Shown here one piece after another: positions 15,774-22,213 of a stretch of DNA of 36,078 bases. Numbering within the stretch: position 1 is the stretch's first letter; every line of letters starts with the position of its first letter. Made by a program: the position numbers and the translations under genes. This DNA is from an uncultured Veillonellaceae bacterium (GTDB lineage: Bacteria > Bacillota > Negativicutes > Selenomonadales > Selenomonadaceae). The stretch is from contig CADCIX010000036.1 of the NCBI GenBank assembly GCA_902801565.1, positions 1 through 36,078 on the forward strand, read 5' to 3'. The notes under the pieces were generated by a model. The model was given only the letters and a program-made list of their open reading frames with translations, ran no database searches and was not told the origin of the DNA.

Positions 15774-17033
15774 ATGTCCAACCGTACCATTCCAGTGGAT
15801 GAACGGCTTCCACTTCTGGAAACCCTGCCGCTGAGCCTGCAGCATCTCTTTGCCATGTTCGGCTCCACTGTCCTCGTGCCCATCCTCTTCAAGGTGAACC
15901 CCGCAACGGTTCTCCTGTTCAACGGCATCGGCACCATCCTCTACCTCCTGCTCTGCAAGGGGCGCATTCCCGCCTACCTGGGCTCCAGCTTCGCCTTCCT
16001 GTCCCCGGTCTTCCTGGTGCTCTCCCAGTACAGCTACGAGGCCGCCCTCGGGGGCTTCATCGTCGTCGGCATCGTCTTCTGCCTCGTAGCCCTGCTTGTC
16101 CGCATCGTCGGGACGGGATGGATCGACGTGCTCTTCCCCCCGGCCTCCATGGGGGCCATCGTCGCGGTCATCGGCCTGGAACTCATGCCCACGGCAGCAA
16201 ACATGGCAGGGCTCACAGGGGAGCAGACGGATTCCACCGCCATCTTCGTCTCCATCACCACCCTCGCCATCACGGTCTTTGCCTCGGTGGCCTTCAAGGG
16301 ATTCCTCTCCATCATCCCGATCCTCATCGGCGTGGTGGGAGGCTATATCGTGGCGGCCTGCAGCGGGCTTGTGGACTGGAGCAGCGTGGAAAGCGCCCCC
16401 ATCTTCGCCCTTCCGACCTTCTACACGCCGGAATTTAATCTGGGTGCCATCCTCATCATCCTGCCCGCCTCCCTGGTGGTCATCGTGGAGCACATCGGCC
16501 ATCTCATCGTGACGGGCAACATCGTGGGCAGCGACCTGACCAGGAACCCGGGCCTTGACCGCTCCATCCTCGGCAACGGCCTTTCCACCATCCTTTCCGG
16601 TTTCTTCGGCTCCACCCCCAACACGACCTACGGCGAGAACATCGGCGTCCTCGCCATCACCAAGGTATTCAGCACATGGGTTATCGGAGGCGCGGCGGTC
16701 TTTGCCATCCTGCTCTCCTGCTTCGGCAAGCTCGCCGCCATCATCCAGAGCATCCCCACCCCTGTCATGGGTGGCGTCTCCATCCTGCTCTTCGGCGTCA
16801 TTGCAGCCTCCGGCATCCGCATCCTCGTGGAGGGCAAGGTGGACTACAACAATCCCATGAACCTCCTCCTGACCTCCATCGTCCTTGGCATCGGCGTCTC
16901 CACTGCCAGTATCACCATCGGCACCGTGACCCTCAAGGGCATGTCCCTCGCGACGATCATCGCGGTCATTCTCGGCCTCGCCTTCCGCATCATCTCGATT
17001 CTCCGCCATGATGCCAAGGAAACAGAGAAATGA
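15774..17033 (+). CDS. uraA: Uracil/xanthine permease, NCS2 family
   Basis: A 419-residue membrane transporter of the nucleobase:cation symporter-2 family. The N-terminus has LSLQHLFAMFGSTVLVPILF, the usual first helix with the conserved QH, followed by YLGSSFAFLSPV. In the second half are EHIGHLIVTGNIVG, with the substrate-binding Glu, and GSTPNTTYGENIGVLAIT, with the NCS2 signature. Proton-coupled uracil uptake is the best guess because UraA-type sequences carry this TTYGEN motif. I chose the ATG at 15774 with AAAGGAG 8 bases before it; the open frame from 15663 lacks a site. Its stop overlaps the RluA start by 4 bases. Confidence 0.92.
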   Translation: MSNRTIPVDERLPLLETLPLSLQHLFAMFGSTVLVPILFKVNPATVLLFNGIGTILYLLLCKGRIPAYLGSSFAFLSPVFLVLSQYSYEAALGGFIVVGIVFCLVALLVRIVGTGWIDVLFPPASMGAIVAVIGLELMPTAANMAGLTGEQTDSTAIFVSITTLAITVFASVAFKGFLSIIPILIGVVGGYIVAACSGLVDWSSVESAPIFALPTFYTPEFNLGAILIILPASLVVIVEHIGHLIVTGNIVGSDLTRNPGLDRSILGNGLSTILSGFFGSTPNTTYGENIGVLAITKVFSTWVIGGAAVFAILLSCFGKLAAIIQSIPTPVMGGVSILLFGVIAASGIRILVEGKVDYNNPMNLLLTSIVLGIGVSTASITIGTVTLKGMSLATIIAVILGLAFRIISILRHDAKETEK

Positions 17034-17899
17034 CCGTCTACCATGTACCGGATGGCCTGACGGAAATGCCCGTCAGGTCATTTTTGAAACAGATGGGCAT
17101 CTCCACGAATTATTGGAAGAAAGTGAAATTCTCCGGCACCTTCCTCTGCAACGGGGAACTCATCAGCCATCCCGCATTGCTCATGGTATCCGGCGGCGAT
17201 ACCATCTCCTGGGATCTCGCAGAGCAGACGGACGTTCTCCCCGAAAACCTCCCCCTGGATATCCGCTATGAGGACGATGCCCTGCTCATCGTGAACAAGC
17301 CCTGCGGCCAGCTCGTGCATCCCACCCGCCGGGAAGTCACAGGAACCCTTGCCAATGCCGTGCTGGGCTACTATGAACGCCAAGGCATCCAGGCAGCCTT
17401 CCACCCTGTCCACCGCCTGGACCGCAATACCACGGGGCTTGTGCTCATCGTCAAGGAGCCCCGGTTCCACCACCAGCTTTCCCCAAAAGGAAAAAAGCTC
17501 TTTTGCAGGGAATACCTCGCCATCGTCTCCGGGACTCCCTCGCCCTCTTCCGGCACCATTGACGCCCCCATTGCCAGGGACCCCTCCAGCATCATCCGCC
17601 GCTGCGTCTCCCCCGACGGGCAGGACGCCATCACCCACTACGAGACCCTGCGGACCTTTCGGGGCATGAGCCTTCTGCGGCTCCGGCTGGAAACGGGGAG
17701 GACCCATCAGATCCGGGTCCACCTCTCCCATATGGGCCATCCCCTCATCGGTGACGACCTCTACGGCGGCACAAGGGAACTCATCGGAAGACAGGCCCTG
17801 CATGCCTTCCGCCTCACCCTTCCCCATCCGGTCACGGGAAAGGAACTCGTTGTCACGGCAGAACTGCCCTCCGATATGGTTTCCATTTTGGCGGATTGA
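17030..17899 (+). CDS. RluA-family pseudouridine synthase
   Basis: A 289-residue RNA-modifying enzyme that isomerises specific uridines in rRNA or tRNA. Residues ~10-60 form an S4-like RNA-binding region; the catalytic domain shows IVNKPCGQLVHPT, the catalytic Asp 131 in HRLDRNTTGL, and the C-terminal RTHQIRVHLSHMGHPLIGD with YG shortly after. The start ATG overlaps the uraA stop (ATGA), so the two are co-translated. Which RluA paralogue (RluA, RluC, RluD or a Firmicutes YjbO/YlyB type) cannot be fixed from sequence alone. Confidence 0.93.
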   Translation: MTVYHVPDGLTEMPVRSFLKQMGISTNYWKKVKFSGTFLCNGELISHPALLMVSGGDTISWDLAEQTDVLPENLPLDIRYEDDALLIVNKPCGQLVHPTRREVTGTLANAVLGYYERQGIQAAFHPVHRLDRNTTGLVLIVKEPRFHHQLSPKGKKLFCREYLAIVSGTPSPSSGTIDAPIARDPSSIIRRCVSPDGQDAITHYETLRTFRGMSLLRLRLETGRTHQIRVHLSHMGHPLIGDDLYGGTRELIGRQALHAFRLTLPHPVTGKELVVTAELPSDMVSILAD

Positions 17900-18190
17900 A
17901 AAAATACAGGCTTTTCAAGATGCGGTAAAAAAGTGGTCGTTATATCGAAAAAATGGTAAGGGGTTTCAGATTCTTTTCAGATTCACAAGAGTGTCTGATA
18001 TGTTCCATGGAGGAAAAATCGTATCCATGAACCCCATAGCACGCGTTTTTTGCAAAAAAGTCGGGAAAAAACGCCTTTTTGCCTTTCCATGGCGCTCATA
18101 GGCGCGTGTGCGCTCCCCTCTCCCCCGTGCTACGATATCATCAGCGCGAATACATGGGAGGCCGGCTTCCCCAAAGGTTGGGGAAAAGTT
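17900..18190. other. AT-rich intergenic region before the sigma factor gene
   Basis: About 290 bp with no credible gene. It holds a direct repeat TTTCAGATTC (around 17966 and 17977), A/T-rich runs around 18045-18085, a possible extended -10 (TGCTACGAT near 18128-18136) without a good -35, and the hairpin described separately at 18167-18185. No convincing terminator follows the pseudouridine synthase. Confidence 0.5.
18167..18185 (+). promoter_or_regulatory. Perfect hairpin abutting the sigma factor start codon
   Basis: TTCCCCAA AGG TTGGGGAA is a perfect 8-bp stem with a 3-base loop ending 5 bases before the ATG at 18191. The only ribosome-site-like bases (GGGGAA) lie in its 3' arm, so the stem may hold the site closed and limit translation. 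Confidence 0.55.
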
Positions 18191-18781
18191 ATGACAATTG
18201 AAGAGGAAAGAGCATTGCTTGCCGCAGCAGCGGCAGGGGATGCGGAGGCGATGGCGCGGCTCTTTGAGGCGTACCGGGGGCTCCTGGTGCGGGCGGCGCA
18301 TCTCTCGAAGGTGCGGACGGTGGCAGAGGATGCCATGGGCGTTGCCGCGGTGGAGTTCCTTCAGGCGGTCAGGAGCTACGATGCCGCACGGGGGGTGAAT
18401 TTCGCCGCCTATGCCAAGAGCGCGGTCTATGCGGGAGTGCATCAGTTCTTCCGGCGGGAGCTCCGCCATTGGCAGCATGAGTTCGTCCCCTTCGATGGGG
18501 ACGAGGATGCGCCGTCGGTGTGGGATCTGGTGGCGGACGAGAGGGATGCCATGGGGATCTGGGAGCTTTCCGAGGATGTGCAGCGGGCCTTTGCCCTGCT
18601 GTCGGAAAGGGAACGGCAGGCCGTGGGGCTGACCTTCCTTCTGGGGCTGACACAGAAGCGGGCGGCGGAGCTCCTTTCCGTACGCCCTCAGACGCTGAAC
18701 GATGCGAGGAAGCGGGCGGTCAGGAAGCTCAGGGAGTATTTTGATGCAGAGGGCTATGGATGCAGGAGGTGTCTGGCATGA
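18191..18781 (+). CDS. Sigma-70 family RNA polymerase sigma factor
   Basis: A 196-residue sigma factor with only regions 2 and 4. Region 2 spans about residues 20-90 (LFEAYRGLLVRAAHLSKV, SYDAARGVNFAAYAKSAVYA, the -10 recognition helix area, FFRRELRH). Region 4 spans about 140-190 (LLSERERQAVGLTFLLGLTQ, KRAAELLSVRPQTLNDARKR, a -35 helix-turn-helix). The size and region pattern resemble small alternative sigma factors linked to sporulation-type or phage late-gene control. No anti-sigma gene is beside it. Its stop overlaps the start of an amidase gene (ATGA), tying it to cell-wall cleavage. ATG at 18191 is chosen because the reading frame's sigma homology starts here; the frame is open back to 18050. 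Confidence 0.8.
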   Translation: MTIEEERALLAAAAAGDAEAMARLFEAYRGLLVRAAHLSKVRTVAEDAMGVAAVEFLQAVRSYDAARGVNFAAYAKSAVYAGVHQFFRRELRHWQHEFVPFDGDEDAPSVWDLVADERDAMGIWELSEDVQRAFALLSERERQAVGLTFLLGLTQKRAAELLSVRPQTLNDARKRAVRKLREYFDAEGYGCRRCLA

Positions 18782-19332
18782 GAGTATTTATCAATCCGGG
18801 ACATGCGCTGGGCGGTCATCCCGACCCGGGGGCAGTGAACCATGAACTCGGGATCCGCGAGTGCGATATCGCCATGACGGTGGGGAGCCTTGCGGCGAAC
18901 TTTCTGGAGCCGGCAGGGCATGAGGTGAGCCTTCTCCAGAGCGACAATCTCATGGGGGAGTCGGAGGGGCCGAATGTGACGGCCCGGGCGAACGCATGGG
19001 AGGCGGATGTCTTCGTCTCCATCCACTGCAATGCGGCAAACGGCATGGCAAGGGGCACGGAAACCTTCTGCTGGGAATTCGGCGGAGCCGGGGAACGGCT
19101 TGCTGCCTCCCTCCAGCAGGCGGTATGGGGCTGCCTCTCCGCAGCGGACGGGGAGTTCCCGGACAGGGGCGTGAAGGTGCGGAAGGATCTCTGCGTGCTG
19201 CGGGTGACGGAGATGCCGGCGGCCCTGGTGGAGCTTGCCTTCATCGACAATGCAGAGGATGCCGCGCTTCTGATGCAGTACGGCGCGGAGCTGGGAAAGG
19301 CCATTGCGGAGGGGGTGATGGGGGCTTATTGA
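18778..19332 (+). CDS. N-acetylmuramoyl-L-alanine amidase (Amidase_3), no signal peptide
   Basis: A 184-residue zinc amidase that cuts the bond between N-acetylmuramic acid and the peptide stem. It begins VFINPGHALGGHPDPGA with the first zinc His at residue 9, followed by the Glu of IRECD, the second His in SIHCNAANG and the catalytic Glu in ALVELAFIDNAED. It consists of the catalytic domain alone; there is no signal peptide or wall-binding domain, so like a phage endolysin it would need a holin or lysis to reach the wall. The start at 18778 has AGGAGG 8-10 bases ahead and overlaps the sigma factor stop. It closely resembles the first domain of the prophage endolysin at 22214-23611. Confidence 0.92.
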   Translation: MRVFINPGHALGGHPDPGAVNHELGIRECDIAMTVGSLAANFLEPAGHEVSLLQSDNLMGESEGPNVTARANAWEADVFVSIHCNAANGMARGTETFCWEFGGAGERLAASLQQAVWGCLSAADGEFPDRGVKVRKDLCVLRVTEMPAALVELAFIDNAEDAALLMQYGAELGKAIAEGVMGAY

Positions 19333-19344
19333 TGAAACGATTTC

Positions 19345-19375
19345 CCAAGGGCAGGTTCTCTTTCCCTTGGCTCAT
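19345..19375 (+). terminator. Possible terminator after the amidase gene
   Basis: CCAAGGG (19345-19351) pairs with CCCTTGG (19364-19370), followed by CTCATTTT. Short stem and imperfect T tract. Confidence 0.4.
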
Positions 19376-19441
19376 TTTGACAAATTTTGATTGATTTTCA
19401 AAAATTCTATCACATGCCTATACACCTGACGCTGTTTCTAT

Positions 19442-19449
19442 GGTATAAT
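19442..19449 (+). promoter_or_regulatory. Extended -10 promoter for the aldolase gene
   Basis: TGGTATAAT (19441-19449) is an extended -10 element with a perfect TATAAT at 19444-19449, 50 bp before the start codon. No good -35 stands at the matching distance, as is common for extended -10 promoters. Confidence 0.6.
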
Positions 19450-19498
19450 AGGGCTAAGTTCGTTTGAAACCTATTAAAATTCTAGGGGGTAATGTAAA

Positions 19499-20491
19499 AT
19501 GCCATTAGTTGGAACAAAGGAAATGTTTAAGAAAGCTTACGAGGGACAGTACGCCATCGGCGCTTTCAACGTCAACAACATGGAGATCGTGCAGGGCATC
19601 ACCGAGGCCGCCGGTGCCTTGAAGTCTCCTCTCATCCTGCAGTGCTCCGCCGGTGCGCGCAAGTACGCGAAGCATGAGTATCTCGTGCATCTCGTTCAGG
19701 CAGCCCTTGAGATCAACGACATTCCCATCGCCCTGCATCTCGACCACGGCGCAGACTTCGAGACCTGCAAGTCCTGCATCGATGGCGGCTTCACCTCCGT
19801 CATGATCGATGGCTCCCACTTCCCCTTCAAGGAGAACATCGAGCTCACCAAGAAGGTCGTGGAGTACGCCCATGAGCATGGCGTCCTCGTAGAGGGCGAA
19901 CTCGGACAGCTCGCCGGCATCGAGGATGACGTGAATGTATCGGCAGAGAATGCTTCCTACACCCAGCCGGAAGAGGTGGAGGAATTCGTGGAGAAGACCG
20001 GCGTTGACTCCCTTGCCATCGCCATCGGAACTTCCCACGGCGCCTTCAAGTTCAAGCCGGAGCAGTGCACCCGCAACGCTGACGGCGTTCTCGTTCCGCC
20101 CGAGCTCCGCTTTGACATCCTGGCCGAGATCGAGAAGAAGATCCCCAATTTCCCCATCGTCCTCCACGGCGCTTCTTCCGTCATTCCGAAGTACGTGAAG
20201 ATCATCAACGCCAATGGCGGCAATCTCGCCGATGCTGTGGGCATTCCTGAGGATCAGCTCCGCAAGGCAGCGAAGTCCGCAGTCTGCAAGATCAACATCG
20301 ACTCCGACCTGCGCCTTGCCATGACCGCAGGCATCCGCGAGCACTTCAACGCGCATCCCGAGCACTTCGACCCGCGCCAGTACATCACGGATGGCCGCGC
20401 CTACATCAAGGAGCTCGTGGAGCACAAGATCAAGAACGTCCTCGGTTCCGACGGCCGTGCCGACGAGATCATGGCGCTCATCAAAAAGTAA
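19499..20491 (+). CDS. fba: Class II fructose-1,6-bisphosphate aldolase
   Basis: A 330-residue zinc-dependent glycolytic/gluconeogenic aldolase that splits fructose-1,6-bisphosphate to DHAP and glyceraldehyde-3-phosphate. Class II motifs are visible: NVNNMEIVQGI, ALHLDHGADFETC with the catalytic Asp 82 and zinc His 83, SVMIDGSHFPFKEN, VEGELGQLAGIED, the second zinc His in IGTSHGAFKF and the third in VLHGASSVIP. Codon use is strongly biased, as expected for a highly expressed gene. GGGGGTAA precedes the ATG, and a strong terminator follows. A sequence difference from the ~285-residue Bacillus enzyme is a longer C-terminal region. Confidence 0.96.
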   Translation: MPLVGTKEMFKKAYEGQYAIGAFNVNNMEIVQGITEAAGALKSPLILQCSAGARKYAKHEYLVHLVQAALEINDIPIALHLDHGADFETCKSCIDGGFTSVMIDGSHFPFKENIELTKKVVEYAHEHGVLVEGELGQLAGIEDDVNVSAENASYTQPEEVEEFVEKTGVDSLAIAIGTSHGAFKFKPEQCTRNADGVLVPPELRFDILAEIEKKIPNFPIVLHGASSVIPKYVKIINANGGNLADAVGIPEDQLRKAAKSAVCKINIDSDLRLAMTAGIREHFNAHPEHFDPRQYITDGRAYIKELVEHKIKNVLGSDGRADEIMALIKK

Positions 20492-20510
20492 GGACAACAT
20501 CTCCTAAAAA

Positions 20511-20552
20511 AAATCGGTATGGCGTGCAATTGCACGGCCATACCGATTTTTT
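20511..20552 (+). terminator. Strong terminator of fba
   Basis: A 13-bp stem AAATCGGTATGGC (20511-20523) with GCCATACCGATTT (20537-20549), followed by a T run to 20552. Confidence 0.92.
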
Positions 20553-20586
20553 GTTCACATGCGATTCAATCCCGTATACCGCCATA

Positions 20587-20615
20587 TTTCCATGACGACT
20601 CGGATATGCTATACT
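20587..20615 (+). promoter_or_regulatory. Promoter of the type I toxin mRNA
   Basis: TTTCCA (20587-20592), 17-bp spacer, TATACT (20610-20615). The stretch GGATATGCTATACTGT (20602-20617) is repeated exactly, inverted, in the antisense promoter at 20883-20898. Predicted start near 20622. Confidence 0.65.
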
Positions 20616-20632
20616 GTTGATGTTGCCCAAGG

Positions 20633-20662
20633 CCTCCTTGGAGTCCTATATCAGGAAGGAGG
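20633..20662 (+). promoter_or_regulatory. Leader helix that would mask the toxin ribosome site
   Basis: CCTCCTT (20633-20639) is the exact complement of AAGGAGG (20656-20662), the Shine-Dalgarno of the toxin. Pairing would close the ribosome site, as the 5' upstream helix does in the pAD1 fst mRNA. A competing hairpin CCAAGG/CCTTGG overlaps it (20628-20640). Confidence 0.55.
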
Positions 20663-20692
20663 TGTACGCAATGTCTTTCCGTGAGTTTGTGC
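20663..20692 (+). repeat. Direct repeat A over the toxin start codon
   Basis: TGTACGCA, ATGTCTTTCCGT, then GAG, then TTTGTGC. All blocks except the GAG recur in the same order and orientation at 20850-20876 (repeat B). Confidence 0.85.
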
Positions 20693-20769
20693 TGTCCGTT
20701 GGGGCAAGTGTAGTTGCCGCCTACCTTGTCAAATGCTTGGACGGAATTTGCACGTTAATCTTTGGGTAG
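20671..20769 (+). CDS. Small hydrophobic peptide, candidate type I toxin (Fst-like architecture)
   Basis: A 32-residue peptide beginning MSFREFVLSVGASVVAAYL and continuing VKCLDG, with one membrane-length hydrophobic stretch (residues 5-19) and a second hydrophobic tail. AGGAGG lies 8 bases before the ATG and a strong terminator follows 37 bp after the stop. Short single-helix peptides like this kill or arrest the cell by damaging the membrane when freed from antisense control. The gene sits between converging promoters with a direct repeat at its start codon, the arrangement of par/fst. The sequence is not an obvious Fst (no charged C-terminal tail), so the family is uncertain; toxicity is inference. 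Confidence 0.7.
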   Translation: MSFREFVLSVGASVVAAYLVKCLDGICTLIFG

Positions 20770-20805
20770 CCATGCTGGGTCTGGCGTAGCCTCACAAATA
20801 CGCAA

Positions 20806-20850
20806 GAATCCCCCGATAGAGATTGCCGCTCTTATCGGGGGATTCCTTTT
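20806..20850. terminator. Shared terminator hairpin of toxin mRNA and antisense RNA
   Basis: A 13-bp stem GAATCCCCCGATA (20806-20818) with TATCGGGGGATTC (20833-20845), further extended by AGAG/CTCT in the loop. CCTTTT follows on the + strand (to 20850), so the mRNA ends just before repeat B. On the other strand the hairpin is followed by TTGCGTATTTG, a poorer T tract. Confidence 0.85.
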
Positions 20851-20876
20851 GTACGCACATGTCTTTCCGTTTGTGC
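20850..20876 (+). repeat. Direct repeat B, template for the antisense 5' end
   Basis: TGTACGCA, C, ATGTCTTTCCGT, TTGTGC: a copy of repeat A with one inserted base and a 4-base loss (GAGT). Because antisense transcription starts near 20878 and runs leftward, the RNA's first ~28 bases are complementary to repeat A, covering the toxin start codon. Confidence 0.85.
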
Positions 20877-20884
20877 CTACAGAC

Positions 20885-20913
20885 AGTATAGCATATCCAT
20901 CCCAGGATTTCAA
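20885..20913 (-). promoter_or_regulatory. Promoter of the antisense RNA
   Basis: On the leftward strand TTGAAA (20908-20913), 17-bp spacer, TATACT (20885-20890): a near-consensus promoter, stronger in its -35 than the toxin promoter, as expected for an antitoxin RNA made in excess. Confidence 0.7.
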
Positions 20914-21107
20914 GAAATCTGGTCATCCATCTTTGCCAGGACAATCCTTATTTGAACTCCACAAATGCATGGGCCTAGTTTTTAGTAAAGTGTAGTGTTG
21001 CTTTCAGCCTGCGAAAATACTAGGATTCTATAGTAATAAAGGTTGTCTGTAAGATAGTGAAATTGAGCAAATCAGAAAGGATTTGCAGACAAAATGCAGA
21101 CAAGAAA
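20914..21107. other. Intergenic region between type I locus and prophage; possible attachment zone
   Basis: No gene is seen. A direct repeat TGCAGACAA occurs at 21084-21092 and 21095-21103, right before the last prophage terminator. This is where the chromosomal and prophage gene sets meet, so attL may lie here, but the other prophage end is outside the window and no core can be defined. Confidence 0.3.
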
Positions 21108-21150
21108 AAACCCCCGAGATATGGAATTTGCACCATGTTCTCGGGGGTTT
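21108..21150. terminator. Terminator at the end of the prophage late operon
   Basis: A 12-bp stem AAACCCCCGAGA (21108-21119) with TCTCGGGGGTTT (21139-21150); T runs follow on both strands (TTTTTATTA rightward; TTTTTTCTTG leftward). It closes the leftward operon 4 bp past its last stop. Confidence 0.9.
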
Positions 21151-21153
21151 TTA

Positions 21154-21712
21154 TTACTTCGGGACATACAGGCCCAGCCCATAGGTCTCAATGATTTCCT
21201 GATAGCCTCCTATGTTGTATACCCTGTCAGCAGTCTGTGCCCGTGTGGGCGAGGAAACAACCTTGCCCTGTTTCCCGAAGAATATGGTCAGCCCGTTATT
21301 GGTCGCGTCTGCTTCGCAGAAGGCGCTGATTGCTTCCAGGCCGGGGACGATGGCCCCCCTTGAGGATCGTATTTTCTCGATCCATCGCTGGATATACGGG
21401 TTGGATGCCGTTTCTCCCGCAAATGCCTTGGCAAATTCCTCTGCCGGGATGGAGATCCCTCGCATCCTCATAGCCTTTCGGGTAGTCTGTGCCAAATGCC
21501 GGCATGACTTCCTGGTGCTCGTAGACCGTATTCCGATACTCATAATTGAATGCCACCTGGTACAGGGTCTCTCCTATGGCTCGCTCCAGCTCAACATCCT
21601 TTGTGAAAAATGCCTCGACGGCCTCCTCCAACGGCTCGAAAGCCGCCAATACCTTCGCAGGGCTTGCGGCTTTCAGGCGGGCAATATGCTCCATAACATC
21701 TTGTTTCCTCAT
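21154..21712 (-). pseudogene. Frameshifted prophage gene of unknown function
   Basis: The start at 21712 (GAGGAG 8-10 bases ahead) gives MRKQDVMEHIARLKAASPAK and runs to about 21470 (FGTDYPKGYED), after which homologous-looking protein composition moves to the +1 frame: RGISIPAEEFAKAFAGETAS and on to YGLGLYVPK at 21154. The first frame then continues with arginine/histidine-rich shadow sequence to 21296. Joined, the product would be about 185 residues. I do not recognise the family. The shift of +1 (or -2) is most simply a one-base change; no slippery heptamer for -1 frameshifting is seen at the junction. It could also be two overlapping genes, the second starting at an ATG near 21486. Confidence 0.6.
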
Positions 21713-21723
21713 GTCCCTGCTCC

Positions 21724-21996
21724 TCACGCATGCTTCACGCGCTCCCGTTCTTCCGACTTCTTGGCGTTGTTCCATCGGTCGATGGTCCCGACAAGATATC
21801 CAGTGATGCGGCGGATGCGCTCGAACTTCCGGGTGAACGTGATGTAGTCCGCACGGACGCTGCCGTCTTTGAGCTTTGTCAGCCGAATCCTGGCAATGGG
21901 TGCATCCGCCTCGGCCTCGGCTCTCCTGATGCACTCAAGAATCTCAGGCTCCGTCAAAAGCCTTGCGTTCTCAATCTCCACACCATTTACAAGCAT
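21724..21996 (-). CDS. Small protein with NrdD-type glycyl-radical domain
   Basis: A 90-residue protein. Its last third, RIRRITGYLVGTIDRWNNAK followed by KSEERERVKH, matches the C-terminal glycyl-radical segment of class III anaerobic ribonucleotide reductase (NrdD), where the Gly of R-x-x-GY carries the radical. The rest of NrdD (ATP cone, thiyl-radical cysteines) is absent. The N-terminal part (MLVNGVEIENARLLTEPEIL) is a small mixed alpha/beta region of unknown role. The ATG at 21996 has AGGAGG 10 bases ahead. By analogy with GrcA/YfiD, which replaces the damaged radical domain of pyruvate formate-lyase, it may repair or boost host NrdD; this is inference. Confidence 0.7.
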   Translation of the reverse strand: MLVNGVEIENARLLTEPEILECIRRAEAEADAPIARIRLTKLKDGSVRADYITFTRKFERIRRITGYLVGTIDRWNNAKKSEERERVKHA

Positions 21997-22009
21997 ACCG
22001 TATCGCCTC

Positions 22010-22204
22010 CTAGATTTCCGTGCACCAGCGACGCTTCCCGGCATCGAAGAAAATGTCGCGCCCTTTCCTGCGCCGGAACCGTGATGGGAAGGCATTTGCC
22101 AGATCCCTGTCCCTGCTGGTCGAATGCTCAAGGATATAACGAATCTTTTCTTTATCCTTGTCAGACAACTGCATGGCAGACCAAACCTTTGTTTTCATAT
22201 ACAT
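22010..22204 (-). CDS. Small basic phage protein, function unknown
   Basis: A 64-residue protein (or 62 from the second ATG at 22198). It is charged, with LSDKDKEKIRYILEHSTSRD in the middle and a cluster of arginines (FPSRFRRRKGRD) near the end, ending WCTEI. GAGGTGA lies 9 bases before the first ATG, inside the end of the endolysin gene's tail region. It starts 9 bp after the endolysin stop and belongs to the lysis end of the operon. Not recognised. Confidence 0.65.
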   Translation of the reverse strand: MYMKTKVWSAMQLSDKDKEKIRYILEHSTSRDRDLANAFPSRFRRRKGRDIFFDAGKRRWCTEI

Positions 22205-22213
22205 ATGCCCTGC

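Larger units (their letters stand above)
20806..20878 (-). ncRNA. Predicted antisense antitoxin RNA
   Basis: Driven by the promoter at 20885-20913, the RNA would start near 20878 and run leftward through repeat B and the shared hairpin. Its 5' end is complementary both in cis (to the DNA of repeat B, not carried by the mRNA) and in trans to repeat A of the toxin mRNA; its hairpin is complementary to the mRNA's 3' hairpin. Both contacts are used in the pAD1 RNA I/RNA II pair. The 3' end is uncertain because the T tract is weak. Confidence 0.6.

Noticed and set aside
15730..15840. Upstream ORF MKIFCYHFII overlapping the uraA start
   Set aside because: GGAGG stands only one base before its ATG, too close for efficient initiation, and no attenuator is present.
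20792..20856. Terminator hairpin as a tRNA or riboswitch
   Set aside because: It is a single long stem with a T tract, with no cloverleaf or conserved anticodon features.
21460..21490. Programmed -1 frameshift as in tail chaperones
   Set aside because: The direction needed is +1 and no slippery heptamer lies in the overlap; the gene is also far from the tape measure position.
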